Counted from the first letter of the stretch, positions 51,053 through 59,609 are shown. The stretch: 64,000 nt of DNA from Paenibacillus sp. H1-7 (GCF_022354825.1 NZ_CP031168.1:4465501-4529500); one strand, 5' to 3'. Program-made: numbers and translations. The notes: generated by a model from the letters alone, not told the origin.

Positions 51053-51502
51053 CTACTCGCTCAGATTGCGAAGCACGGTTTTAAGCAGGTCTACCAATAA
51101 GTCATACTTCTCATCGGTAATGCCCTTCCGAGTTTTGTTCTTAACGCGGTCCAGCGCTTCCTGTACCTTCGGAACCACCTCACGTCCCGATTCTGTCAAA
51201 TAGAGCAGCTGATAACGGTTATCGGTGGGATCGACTTCCCTCCGAACGTATCCTTCTGCTTCCAGCTTGGTAATTGCCTTGGCGGTAGTCGTCTTGTCAA
51301 TGAGCAACTTCTCGCTTAACGCCTTCTGCGTAATTGGCTGCTGAAAAGCAATCGCCATCAGAAATATATACTGCCCGCTTCCGATTCGATATGGCGCCAG
51401 CTCGGCTGAGATCAATATCTGCATGTGGCGATAGATGGCTGAGATGTATTGGCCATGCGATTCCGTTGCGCCCTTATCAGGTTGTCTCCAATGCTCGCTC
51501 AA
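51053..51502 (-). CDS. MarR-family transcriptional regulator
   Basis: The 149-residue protein has the MarR winged helix (ITQKALSEKLLIDKTTTAKA, ITKLEAEGYVRREVDPTDNR, YQLLYLTESGREVVPKVQE). Two 23-bp direct repeats overlap its promoter and are the probable autorepression operators. The downstream DUF5519 gene is broken. Confidence 0.9.
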   Translation of the reverse strand: MSEHWRQPDKGATESHGQYISAIYRHMQILISAELAPYRIGSGQYIFLMAIAFQQPITQKALSEKLLIDKTTTAKAITKLEAEGYVRREVDPTDNRYQLLYLTESGREVVPKVQEALDRVKNKTRKGITDEKYDLLVDLLKTVLRNLSE

Positions 51503-51519
51503 TTTACTCTCTCCTTAAA

Positions 51520-51579
51520 TAGGATGTTATTGCAACTAATTTCATGATACGCCATATAGGATGCTATTGCAACTATTTT
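51520..51579 (-). promoter_or_regulatory. MarR promoter with two operator repeats
   Basis: TAGGATGYTATTGCAACTAW repeats at 51520-51542 and 51557-51579 (37 bp apart, centre to centre). On the minus strand TTGCAA (51567-51572), a 17-bp spacer and TATCAT (51544-51549) form the promoter. One operator covers the -35 box; the other covers the start region. Confidence 0.75.
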
Positions 51580-51750
51580 TATGTAAAATCCCACCATATT
51601 AGTCACCGCAAAACCTCGCTCTATTTTTATTTTGCCTCCGTCGCGTCGCCTGCCGCTGATGAGGAAATATAAAGTTCTTTAATGAGATCGTCGGAGATAC
51701 TTTGACTACCGGTTATATGGATTTACCGAAATATGGAATAGAGTTTATTT

Positions 51751-51845
51751 CGCTAATCTGCCCTTTAGGTTAATGAAAATGGAGCAGTCGCCTCTCGGCA
51801 AACTGCTCCATTGAACATAGAACTAACGTACCCATTAGCATAACG
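51751..51845 (-). repeat. attC-like element E16 (two-ended)
   Basis: Left end GCTAATCTGCCCTTTAGGTT plus AATGAAAA, stem TGGAGCAGT/ACTGCTCCA, right end GAACTAACGTACCCATTAGC plus ATAACG. Confidence 0.75.
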
Positions 51846-51983
51846 ACTTACTTTGAAGATCAATACTAAAGCCTTATTGTATGTAACCTCTACGCAATCA
51901 GGATCGTAACGTGAAGCTAATACAAATTCCTGTAACGCCTTATTTTCATTGGGCATATAAGTCATTACCAATATCGTTCTCAA
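51765..51983 (-). CDS. Small hypothetical protein whose 3' end is element sequence
   Basis: The 72-residue frame reads TILVMTYMPNENKALQEFVL, ASRYDPDCVEVTYNKALVLI and then runs through E16 (YANGYVSSMFNGAVCREATA) to a stop inside the left simple site. The last ~28 residues are therefore translated element DNA, so the original gene end is lost or the gene never had its own stop. Family unknown; possibly not functional. Confidence 0.4.
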   Translation of the reverse strand: MRTILVMTYMPNENKALQEFVLASRYDPDCVEVTYNKALVLIFKVSRYANGYVSSMFNGAVCREATAPFSLT

Positions 51984-52092
51984 AAGGGGTATTCAACAAA
52001 TAATTTCAACTCGGCTTACTATCGTTGAATCTTCACGAATTTTCAATTTGCGATACTACAGAAGCATGGCAACTCTCCACATCTCATAAGCC

Positions 52093-52458
52093 TTATTTAA
52101 AAATGCTTAAAGCGACACCGATCAAATAAGGAATCAACCACAAACCCCAAACCACCAAGCTGAACTTATGAAACTGCTGGATTTGTTTTTCTTTTTTTCT
52201 CCATAATACAATTGTTGCCCATATCGCATGAATAAACATCAAAATCAGGGCAATCGCTCCAGTAATACCGTGCAAATTGATTTCTCTGCTTGTATTCAGC
52301 TGTTGCATAAAGCTAGTACCTATTCCGTCAAACAATAACCCGGCAAAAAAGAAAACTAAATGATTCGGTTTTAATCGACCAGAAAGTTTTTCGCCCCAAA
52401 CACCGATTGTATAAGCAACTAGTGCTAAGTTAATAAAAATAACTGCTAATGCTAACAT
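52093..52458 (-). CDS. HsmA-like (TIGR03987) membrane protein
   Basis: I choose the ATG at 52458, which has GAGGAGGA upstream, over an earlier in-frame start. The ~121-residue protein has four hydrophobic segments (LALAVIFINLALVAYTIGVW, HLVFFFAGLLFDGIGTSFMQ, ITGAIALILMFIHAIWATIV, FSLVVWGLWLIPYLIGVAL), matching the HsmA/TIGR03987 family. It sits in the cytoplasmic membrane; role not established. Confidence 0.75.
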   Translation of the reverse strand: MLALAVIFINLALVAYTIGVWGEKLSGRLKPNHLVFFFAGLLFDGIGTSFMQQLNTSREINLHGITGAIALILMFIHAIWATIVLWRKKEKQIQQFHKFSLVVWGLWLIPYLIGVALSIFK

Positions 52459-52798
52459 GGTATAGTTCCTCCTCAGATACATTTTGCTTCCCAGCTCTTT
52501 ATGATTTAAGTATAGGAAGCGAGAATGAACGGAGAATGAACAACATGTTACAGATGAGGAAGCGTTACAGTAAAGAGAGGTCCCTTATTCGAACTGGCCA
52601 CGCAGAACACATAATTTGACACTTCTGACTCCTCAGGCTTAATAATAACCATATTATTTACAAAAAACTTACTTACAACATTGGAGCATTCAATGCCGTT
52701 TCGATATTGGCAAGTCCAGCCGCAGTTGCTCATTATCGTTCGATGGGTGTTACCAACCTTGCTCCATCGTATAATATATGTACGGTGGCTTTCTTGTG

Positions 52799-52897
52799 CT
52801 ATCTACCCTTAATTGCAAAATAAACTGGAAAGGTAAAAGCTGCTAATGTACCTACAATACCGGCGATAATTTGAGGGGTTATAAATGATTTAGACAC
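52799..52897 (-). CDS. Single-pass membrane peptide, 32 aa
   Basis: A GTG start at 52897 lies behind GGAGGTGAAGAT. The peptide reads MSKSFITPQIIAGIVGTLAA, then FTFPVYFAIKGR: a single hydrophobic helix with a short basic tail. The strong ribosome binding site and composition suggest a real small gene, perhaps of the regulatory or toxin-like membrane peptide type. No partner is obvious. Confidence 0.5.
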   Translation of the reverse strand: MSKSFITPQIIAGIVGTLAAFTFPVYFAIKGR

Positions 52898-53079
52898 ATC
52901 TTCACCTCCGTTATTTAGTTTCATTTATTATTTCATAATTAAATACTTTTTATGAAACTGATACGTACGAAAAGCAAGTGAACTAGAATGAAAACTGTAA
53001 TTCTATAGGAATAAAAGGAACACCCCTTAGACAAAATAAATTTCGTTTCAATTAACAACTACAACGAGGAGCTGTTACA

Positions 53080-53598
53080 GTGGGTATTTTAAGTGGAAAT
53101 CCGAAAGATGAACCGTTGCATTATGGCGAAATCTCTAGTGTATGGCAATTCTCTACGAAAGCGAAAGGGTGTATCTCTGCGTATCGGGCATATCAATACC
53201 ATGCTGGAGACAAAGAACTTAAAAAAACATTAGAAGAGCTAATTGATCAAGCAGAATTGGAAGTGAGCGAATGTGATACAATACTCTCGCAAAATGGAAT
53301 CACTCCTTCCCCTTCACTTCCCGATAGACCGGAAGCTAAGCTTGCGGATATCCCGGTTGGAGCACGTTTTACAGATCAAGAAATTGCCGCAATGATTGGA
53401 GCCGATACATCTATGGGATTGGTGGCATGTTCACAAATAATGGGTATGTCCATTCGTGAGGATATTGGGGCTCTGTTTGCAAAGTATCATGTTACAAAGA
53501 CTGCTCTAGGTTTGAAAATTTTAAGAATGAGCAAAGAAAAAGGTTGGCTTATACCACCCCCACTTCAAATAAAAAGACCTGAGCTAGTAGAAGCCTAG
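53080..53598 (+). CDS. DUF3231-family protein
   Basis: The 172-residue all-helical protein follows ACGAGGAG with a GTG start. It reads LHYGEISSVWQFSTKAKGCI, QAELEVSECDTILSQNGITP and LGLKILRMSKEKGWLIPPP. DUF3231 proteins are ferritin-like helical bundles related to spore-coat CotF-type proteins in bacilli; usually two copies are fused in tandem, but only one is present here. A terminator follows at 53637. Confidence 0.85.
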   Translation: MGILSGNPKDEPLHYGEISSVWQFSTKAKGCISAYRAYQYHAGDKELKKTLEELIDQAELEVSECDTILSQNGITPSPSLPDRPEAKLADIPVGARFTDQEIAAMIGADTSMGLVACSQIMGMSIREDIGALFAKYHVTKTALGLKILRMSKEKGWLIPPPLQIKRPELVEA

Positions 53599-53930
53599 CC
53601 TTTGATATTTGATGCTTTACACGCTGGACATTCACCAAAAAACCACCGGACACTGGTGGTTTTTGTCATATAACCATCCATATATGGATGGCACTCTCCT
53701 AGCGGCAAGAATACGTTAGCCTGATTTGAGTTCTTTCTTAATCGTCTCGTGAATATGCATAGGCTGCTTACCATCGAATGACGACACAAATTTGATCCGA
53801 TAAAAACACCAAATAATGCAAATTTTATGGGACAAGCTTGCTAGACGTTCAGTTGGCTCTGAACAGGCCGCGCAAGCATACAAACACACTTACTATGACT
53901 CATAGTCTGAGGAGAACCAGACTTCGAAGA
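53599..53930. other. Intergenic region between convergent genes
   Basis: Apart from the terminator at 53637-53667 and a second stem ATCCATATATGGAT (53686-53699), no gene or element was identified. Confidence 0.4.
53637..53667 (+). terminator. Terminator after the DUF3231 gene
   Basis: AAAACCACCGG-ACA-CTGGTGGTTTTT is a strong stem with T-run, 39 bp after the stop. Confidence 0.75.
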
Positions 53931-54779
53931 TTAAGTTAGTCGAGTGGATAACCAATGAAACATTTGGTTCAATAATTCTCCGTTTTGCAGAAGGCTATGA
54001 TTTCCTTCCGTAAAGACAGCGCATGTTTTATCTTCGGAAACAATCATCTGAATAAATTGCTCAATAAGATCTGAATTCACGATGGGGTCAAACCGGTCAT
54101 AAAGGCATAGAGTCGGATAATGAAATCTATTTGCTTCTGATAAAGCTTTTGTTCCATTACGCGATAGCTCGGCGAACCATCGGGGGGTATACTGAATCGT
54201 AGCTGAGGGATCATCCAACAAATCGGAAGTCCAACCAGGCAGACGCGATTGCAACCATTTCCACTTTTTCAGCGATTCATTCCATTTTATTAGTTCAAGC
54301 GGCAATGCCGGGGTTAACAAGGAAACAAGATCAAAGCATTTTCGAATCGTAGTTGGAAGGCGGGTGCCCAGCGCAGGTGAAGACAAAATGACACCGGCCG
54401 GTTTGCTTTCTAACTGTTGAGCAAACCGGATTGCGATCAAGCCGCCCAAACTATGACCGCATAAAAATAATGGCAATCCCTGATATCGGATTTGCAGTTG
54501 AGTGACCAAGTCATCCAAGTCATCTAAGTACTCTTTGAACCGATCAACGTGTCCCCTTTGTCCTCCTGATTTTCCAAATCCGCGCAAATCCGGTGCCATG
54601 AATCCAATCTTCCGGTTTACACATTCCTTACCTATATGGGTGTAAAATCCTGAATGTTCTCCTGCTCCGTGAATGAGAAGGACTAGTCCTATGGGGTTTA
54701 CAGGGATCCAAGAGCGATAAAACAGGTTGATCTCCTGTACAGGTTTCGAATTAGCAAATATACGGGGAGCTCTATACAT
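53931..54779 (-). CDS. Alpha/beta hydrolase, monoacylglycerol-lipase type
   Basis: The 282-residue protein has the Hydrolase_4 pattern: oxyanion region VLLIHGAGEHSG, nucleophile Ser in PLFLCGHSLGGLIAIRFAQQ, acid Asp in LCLYDRFDPIVNSD and His in FTEGNHSLLQNG. It hydrolyses monoacylglycerols or similar esters in the cytoplasm. Another small gene precedes it by 24 bp and may be co-transcribed. Confidence 0.88.
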   Translation of the reverse strand: MYRAPRIFANSKPVQEINLFYRSWIPVNPIGLVLLIHGAGEHSGFYTHIGKECVNRKIGFMAPDLRGFGKSGGQRGHVDRFKEYLDDLDDLVTQLQIRYQGLPLFLCGHSLGGLIAIRFAQQLESKPAGVILSSPALGTRLPTTIRKCFDLVSLLTPALPLELIKWNESLKKWKWLQSRLPGWTSDLLDDPSATIQYTPRWFAELSRNGTKALSEANRFHYPTLCLYDRFDPIVNSDLIEQFIQMIVSEDKTCAVFTEGNHSLLQNGELLNQMFHWLSTRLT

Positions 54780-54803
54780 GGATACCTCTCGGATTTATAG
54801 GTT

Positions 54804-55046
54804 TTACTGAATTAAAACATTGGAATTATCTTTATGCAGCTTGTCCACATGATCGATGATTTCGTTAATATTAGCACTTTCTAACTGGAAGCGATCATTT
54901 AAAGTAATAATCCATTTATCATCAATGTATGATACTAAAATCACTCCATTGACAGCTTTAATGGCAACGTTTCGCATCTTTACATCTTTCAAACTCATAA
55001 GCTCATCATACAAAGGATGAGGTTCCCCATCTCTGAACAGTTCCAT
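54804..55046 (-). CDS. Small hypothetical protein, 80 aa
   Basis: I choose the ATG at 55046 with GGAGG eight bases upstream. The product (MELFRDGEPHPLYDELMSLK, AIKAVNGVILVSYIDDKWII) is soluble with a short beta-hairpin region and a helical C-terminus. It is probably co-transcribed with the hydrolase. No family is recognised. Confidence 0.55.
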   Translation of the reverse strand: MELFRDGEPHPLYDELMSLKDVKMRNVAIKAVNGVILVSYIDDKWIITLNDRFQLESANINEIIDHVDKLHKDNSNVLIQ

Positions 55047-55142
55047 AAAAAACCTCCGTTTTAGAGTTAAGGTAACCCAAACGTAACCCATTCATTCCTT
55101 AGGAATTAAAGTTTCTAAGAACCTTATAACATAAAAAAATAT

Positions 55143-55191
55143 GCCGCGTTTTTAGCGGCTTGTAATGTAATCAAGTTCTAATCATCCGACA
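55143..55191 (-). repeat. R2 repeat copy C with terminator hairpin
   Basis: Stem GCCGCG/CGCGGC-type (GCCGCGTTTTTAGCGGC, 55143-55159) with a T-run on the minus strand, next to AATGTAATCAAGTTCTAATC plus ATCCGACA (55164-55191), matches copy A at 8953-9007. Confidence 0.6.
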
Positions 55192-55198
55192 TCTGCTG

Positions 55199-55422
55199 TC
55201 GGACTATGAGGATTACCTCGGTCAGCGCTCGACTGTTTCCTCACAAAACCCGTCCAACTACGTTCACTCCGGCGGCGCCTGGTATCAGCTGCGGGAATAC
55301 GATCCGGGTAGCAATGCGATGTGGATGAAATCGTGACCGGTTAAGACGGTGATAACAAGAAGGCATAATTTTACGTGTACGAAAGCTTCAGCGGATCCGG
55401 TTCCGTGAAGGATTGGGATTAA
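55199..55422 (+). pseudogene. Decayed coding fragment, unidentified
   Basis: The first frame reads LLSDYEDYLGQRSTVSSQNP, then NYVHSGGAWYQLREYDPGSN. After a stop and frame change the sequence reads VDEIVTG, DGDNKKA and FYVYESFSGSGSVKDWD. It looks like the C-terminal end of an extracellular or phage-like protein. A strong terminator follows, as if it once ended a gene. Family unknown. Confidence 0.45.
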
Positions 55423-55452
55423 ACCTGTTTCAGTTTCGTTAGGATCAAAAAG

Positions 55453-55476
55453 GGGCGTACCGCTGGCGGTACGCCC
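55453..55476 (+). terminator. Terminator after the decayed fragment
   Basis: GGGCGTACCG-CTGG-CGGTACGCCC is a perfect stem followed by TTCTT. GC-rich compared with the region. Confidence 0.7.
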
Positions 55477-55536
55477 TTCTTGCATTTACAAACTCAAGCG
55501 TTTCATTCCAATAATGATTCGAGCTATGGAACAGGT

Positions 55537-56109
55537 TTAGCTGTAAGCTTGAGTGCTCTGAAATTTCCTTCCATTCACAAATGTGTTTGTCATATAGGCC
55601 ACGCGTTTCCCTAGAGCCTCGCCTAGTGCAAGACCCTTCTCAAAAAGTGAATGACTTAGCACATCATCAGTATCTTCATCAGGAGATGTAACCCCTATTC
55701 CATAATAACTGCCGTATAGCGCATTATCCGGAATATTAGCCGGCAACCCGACGATCATCATCCCTTGATGCAACATTGGAGTGATCAAGTTAAGCAAGGT
55801 TGCTTCGATACCGCCATGAACGGTTGCTGTCGTGCAGAATACGGCACCGATTTTATCAACTAATTTCCCATTTGCCCATAAATAACCGAGCTTATCAATC
55901 CATGCTTTTAACCCGGAACTAATAGAGCCGAAGTGTCCGGGACATCCCCAGATAATAGCATCCATCTGTTCGAGATCCTTAATATTTGCATGATTGACGT
56001 GATTGATAAATACCTCTATCCCTTCTACGCTTTTAGCCCCTTTAGCGATAGAACGGGCTAGCTGTTCCGTATGACCCGCTTCACTATCATAAACGATGTA
56101 AATTTTCAT
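55537..56109 (-). CDS. Flavodoxin-fold protein (WrbA/NAD(P)H-quinone reductase like)
   Basis: I choose the ATG at 56109 behind GGGAGGAG, giving ~190 residues. The FMN-binding loop is IYIVYDSEAGHTEQLARSIA, followed by DAIIWGCPGHFGSISSGLKA and FCTTATVHGGIEATLLNLIT, the WrbA-type pattern. It transfers electrons to quinones or other acceptors. Its 5' end is 60 bp from the DHA2 exporter gene on the same strand, so the two form an operon regulated by the divergent TetR protein. Confidence 0.85.
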   Translation of the reverse strand: MKIYIVYDSEAGHTEQLARSIAKGAKSVEGIEVFINHVNHANIKDLEQMDAIIWGCPGHFGSISSGLKAWIDKLGYLWANGKLVDKIGAVFCTTATVHGGIEATLLNLITPMLHQGMMIVGLPANIPDNALYGSYYGIGVTSPDEDTDDVLSHSLFEKGLALGEALGKRVAYMTNTFVNGRKFQSTQAYS

Positions 56110-56168
56110 CGTATGATCTCCTCCCTTTTCGGTATTAAATCTATTAATCTTGCTTATCATTTTTAATC

Positions 56169-57914
56169 TTAATGGTCCGGTCTTTGCTGGAGTTTCTTCA
56201 GAGCCTTTCGATAACCTTTATCGTTCATTTCTTCCTCAGAGCTATCATCGATAAAGTCTCCCTTTATCCTCTGAAGTGCCATCCTGTATTCTCTATCACT
56301 AAAACTCTCATGCTCTTTAGCGGATCGAGGTTTCTTTATAAAGTCCCTAAGTGCACTCCGAAACTCATCGTCTGCACTTTGCTGATCCATGCGCTCGATT
56401 GTCTCAGCCTGTTCTTTTTTTATATGCCCGTGAACTACGTCCATCTCATGTTGAGGTTGTACTTCTTCAGAAATTTGTTTGACACGCTTGATAAAGAATG
56501 TGAGCACCAGCCCAATAATACCAATTGCAACAATAACGAGATAGGCGTCGTTGATCCCCTGTATGGTAGCTTCTGTGGCCATCTGAGCCTGTGTTGCGCC
56601 CTTTGTTCCGCCAGAAGCCAGCATATCCTTCATATGAGTTTTGGTTCGATCGGCCATAATGGTAACGAGCAATGAAGTTCCCAACGCACCGGAAACTTGT
56701 CGAATGGTATTAGAGATTGCTGTACCATGGGCATTTAATCGGTTAGGCAGTTGATTCAAGCCTGCGGTTTGAATCGGCATCAACAGCAACGCCATCCCAA
56801 TTCGACGCGCAGTAGACATAAGAAGGAGATAAGTGTAGCTAGTCGAGTCAGTTAAGTTTATAAAACCAAGCGTTGTCGCAATCGTAATAACCATCCCAAT
56901 GACAGACAACCATTTGGCACCGAATCGATCGAAAAGCTTACCGGTAACCGGCATGAGAAAGCCCATCACAAGAGCGCCAGGAAGCATTAGCAGCCCGGAT
57001 TCTAAGGCTGTATACCCGCGGGCATTTTGTAAATAGAGCGGCAGCAGCATCATATCCGCATACATGATCATCGTTACCGCGATACTGATAATCGTCGTCA
57101 AGGAAAACATATTATATTTGAATGCCCGCAAATCTAGCAATGGTTCTCTGGAAATCAGCTGACGCCATGTAAATAGCGCGAGGGCTACTATACCTACAGC
57201 GATAGATAGAAGAACCTCTGAGCTTGACCACCCTTCGCTCCCCGCACGGCTGAATCCATATAACAGTGTCCCGAAGCCAATGGTAGAAGCTACGACACTG
57301 AGGATATCCAGTTTTGTTTTAACCCTTTCGGATACGTTCCCCAAAAATATGAATCCGCAGGCAATGACAATAAGGGCAAGCGGGATCATGCCATAAAACA
57401 TCGTCTGCCATGCATAGTTTTCCAAAATATATCCGGCAAGCGTCGGGCCAATCGCAGGGGCAAAAATAATGGCCAGTCCCATCATCCCCATCGCGGCTCC
57501 TCGTTTATTCGGCGGGAACAGCGCTAAAATGACATTTGTAAGAAGCGGCATAATAATACCCGCACCAGCTGCTTGAATCATACGACCGGATAGCAGAACC
57601 GGAAAGCTCGTCGCCATCGCGGAGACAACTGTGCCGATTAGGAAAAGAATCATGGAAGCCTGGAAAAGCTGCCTTGTACTAAACCGCTGCATGAGGTAGG
57701 CCGTAATAGGAATCAGTACGCCGTTAACTAACATGTAGCCGGTGGTTAGCCACTGAGCTGTTGTTGCAGAAATATTAAAGTCTGTCATTAATTCCGGGGT
57801 CGCAACACTCATTATGGTTTGATTCAGTGTCGCAAGAAATGCACCCAAAATCATAACAAACAAAATGGGACCTTTTTTTACTAAACTATTGCTTGTCTTT
57901 TCACTATTCCCCAA
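56169..57914 (-). CDS. DHA2-family multidrug MFS exporter with extended C-terminus
   Basis: The 581-residue protein has 14 membrane helices and DHA2 features: MILGAFLATLNQTIMSVATP with the conserved Asn, RMIQAAGAGIIMPLLTNVIL, and AMGMMGLAIIFAPAIGPTLA with motif C. The last ~100 residues are hydrophilic and contain three related units (FRSALRDFIKKP, EYRMALQRIKGDF, GYRKALKKLQQRP). It exports drugs by proton exchange. It is divergent from its likely TetR regulator. Confidence 0.88.
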   Translation of the reverse strand: MGNSEKTSNSLVKKGPILFVMILGAFLATLNQTIMSVATPELMTDFNISATTAQWLTTGYMLVNGVLIPITAYLMQRFSTRQLFQASMILFLIGTVVSAMATSFPVLLSGRMIQAAGAGIIMPLLTNVILALFPPNKRGAAMGMMGLAIIFAPAIGPTLAGYILENYAWQTMFYGMIPLALIVIACGFIFLGNVSERVKTKLDILSVVASTIGFGTLLYGFSRAGSEGWSSSEVLLSIAVGIVALALFTWRQLISREPLLDLRAFKYNMFSLTTIISIAVTMIMYADMMLLPLYLQNARGYTALESGLLMLPGALVMGFLMPVTGKLFDRFGAKWLSVIGMVITIATTLGFINLTDSTSYTYLLLMSTARRIGMALLLMPIQTAGLNQLPNRLNAHGTAISNTIRQVSGALGTSLLVTIMADRTKTHMKDMLASGGTKGATQAQMATEATIQGINDAYLVIVAIGIIGLVLTFFIKRVKQISEEVQPQHEMDVVHGHIKKEQAETIERMDQQSADDEFRSALRDFIKKPRSAKEHESFSDREYRMALQRIKGDFIDDSSEEEMNDKGYRKALKKLQQRPDH

Positions 57915-57954
57915 TGTCCTCCATCCTCTCCATATTTCTCTATACTTAATTTAC

Positions 57955-58108
57955 AAAGTGTTTTATAATTAACACATTGAAGTTTATATTATAGTCATTA
58001 AGAGGATTGTTACAAGCAACGATTACAGGACAAAGTGTAATTTAGTTATCGTTTATTGCAATTGTGTCGCTTAAGTCTTACTTATAATACAATACTGATT
58101 AAAGTGTA
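57955..58108. promoter_or_regulatory. Repeated AAAGTGT boxes between exporter and TetR gene
   Basis: AAAGTGT boxes lie at 57955-57961, 58032-58038 and 58101-58107; the first pairs with AACAC at 57971-57975 to form a dyad (GTGTT-N8-AACAC). They are likely TetR operators controlling both directions. Confidence 0.55.
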
Positions 58109-58135
58109 AATTAAATATGGAAAGGAGTTATCCGC

Positions 58136-58717
58136 ATGAATCAAGACAAGCCTCGTATCGACCCAAGGATCCTTCGAACACGCCAACTGCTGAAAGATGC
58201 CCTAATCGATTTATTGCATGAAATGGAGATTGAGAAAATTACGGTTAATCGGATTGCAGAGCGGGCAACCATAAATCGAGTAACCTTTTATCTGCATTAT
58301 CGCGATATCCCGGATATGCTGGAGAAGATGGCCGATGATATGATTGAGGACATACAAAATGCTTTAAACCGCAAGCCATTTCAACCAGGTTTAGAAGAAG
58401 AGAAAGCTTTCTTTGTGATGGTTAGTTTGCTTGAACACATTGCTGAACATGCAAAATTTTATAAAGTTGTGCTAGGCTCGAAACGTACGCCCATTTTTAC
58501 GGAGCGTTTGCTAAGGATGTTGTCGCAGACCGTTACACAAATTGTGGAGAATGAAAGAAATTCCTTCATCTCCGAAGCCGGTATTCAAAAAGACATTGCC
58601 ATATGGTATGGTTCAGCTGCGTTAATCGGTACGATCGTGGCTTGGGTGAGAAATGACATGCCTTATACGCCGCAATTTTTAGCTCAACAGTTTTCATTGC
58701 TAAATCATCTTGTTTAA
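58136..58717 (+). CDS. TetR/AcrR-family regulator
   Basis: The 193-residue protein has the TetR helix-turn-helix (ITVNRIAERATINRVTFYLH) and the TetR_C_7-like C-terminal domain ending AALIGTIVAWVRNDMPYTPQ. It is similar in plan to the regulator at 37682. It starts after AAAGGAG and is divergent from the DHA2 exporter operon, which it presumably represses. Confidence 0.9.
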   Translation: MNQDKPRIDPRILRTRQLLKDALIDLLHEMEIEKITVNRIAERATINRVTFYLHYRDIPDMLEKMADDMIEDIQNALNRKPFQPGLEEEKAFFVMVSLLEHIAEHAKFYKVVLGSKRTPIFTERLLRMLSQTVTQIVENERNSFISEAGIQKDIAIWYGSAALIGTIVAWVRNDMPYTPQFLAQQFSLLNHLV

Positions 58718-58760
58718 TATTGAAATCGATGATTCGTAAATAATCAAATCGATATGCCCT

Positions 58761-58798
58761 AAAAAGCCTACAGCTTATTTTCGCAGCAGGCTTTTTTT
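58761..58798 (+). terminator. Terminator of the TetR gene
   Basis: AAAAAGCCTACAGC...GCAGCAGGCTTTTTTT with a T-run, 44 bp after the stop. Confidence 0.7.
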
Positions 58799-58910
58799 GC
58801 TTATGCTGTCAAGCCTTTACAAACCGGAATAACTTCCATACTAAAGTATCTGTTTTTTCTTATAATTTCCAGTCATATTATAAAAAGCAGCTATTTGGGG
58901 GAGGTTAATT

Positions 58911-59609
58911 ATGTTGAGGAGTAGTACAAATTCAGGTAGAAGTTCTGCTGTAATTACTGGAGTGTTATTCATTGCCGGGATAGTTGCAGGGATATTTAGC
59001 GTTGTTCCTGTTATAGATGGAGCAGACTACATTGTAAAAGCTTTTACAAATGAAAACCAGGTACTAATGGGAGCCTTTTTCCAGTTGTTAATGGTTGTTT
59101 CATATGTCGGGATTCCAATTTTGATGTATCCGATTTTAAGTAAGCATAATAAATATTTAGCTCTTGGATCTGTTTCTTTCGGCATTATTGCGGGTGTGTT
59201 CATTATTATCGGTGTAATCATTCTTCTCTTGCTATTGACATTAAGCCACGAATTTGCAAAAGTTGGAATTCTGGATGTATCGTATTTTCAGACCTTAGGT
59301 GGCTTGTTAAAGGTAGGACGTGATTTGGTGAACCATGTGGCAATAACACTGGCATTTGTATTGGCGATGCTCTTGTTTAACTGCATATTTTACCAAGCAA
59401 AACTAGTTCCACGTTGGTTGTCAGGTTGGGGTCTTATTGGTTCTATATTGTCCATATCGGCAAGCTTATTATTTATGATTCGCTTCATCGGTCTGGATGC
59501 AACCTACATGATGTTGAACATCCCAATAGCTTTTCAACAATTGGTTTTGGCTATATGGCTAATCGTTAAAAAATTCAACACAACCGTACGGGATTGTGTT
59601 TCAAATTAA
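58911..59609 (+). CDS. DUF4386-family membrane protein
   Basis: The 232-residue protein has about six membrane helices (GVLFIAGIVAGIFSVVPVID, GAFFQLLMVVSYVGIPILMY, LALGSVSFGIIAGVFIIIGV) and the YQAKLVPRWLSGWGLIGSIL segment of DUF4386. The family is of unknown function. It starts after GGGGGAGG and is convergent with the solute-binding protein gene; only ~70 bp separates the two stops. Confidence 0.8.
   Translation: MLRSSTNSGRSSAVITGVLFIAGIVAGIFSVVPVIDGADYIVKAFTNENQVLMGAFFQLLMVVSYVGIPILMYPILSKHNKYLALGSVSFGIIAGVFIIIGVIILLLLLTLSHEFAKVGILDVSYFQTLGGLLKVGRDLVNHVAITLAFVLAMLLFNCIFYQAKLVPRWLSGWGLIGSILSISASLLFMIRFIGLDATYMMLNIPIAFQQLVLAIWLIVKKFNTTVRDCVSN

Noticed and set aside
28488..51845. Elements as ordinary rho-independent terminators
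   Set aside because: The conserved parts are the outer boxes and spacers, T-runs are absent in most copies, and several genes already have a separate terminator (for example the VOC gene at 33894).
28488..51845. Elements as MITEs or insertion-sequence relics
   Set aside because: No flanking target duplications were evident and outer ends are direct rather than simple inverted repeats; only one unrelated IS110 fragment was found. This alternative remains open until genome-wide copies are compared.
52548..52733. 61-codon minus-strand frame beginning MSNCGWTCQYRNG
   Set aside because: Weak start signals, atypical composition and no neighbours supporting it; conservation data would be needed to accept it.
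53595..53789. 64-codon minus-strand frame over the DUF3231 terminator
   Set aside because: It spans the terminator stem and overlaps the 3' end of the DUF3231 gene; composition is not protein-like.
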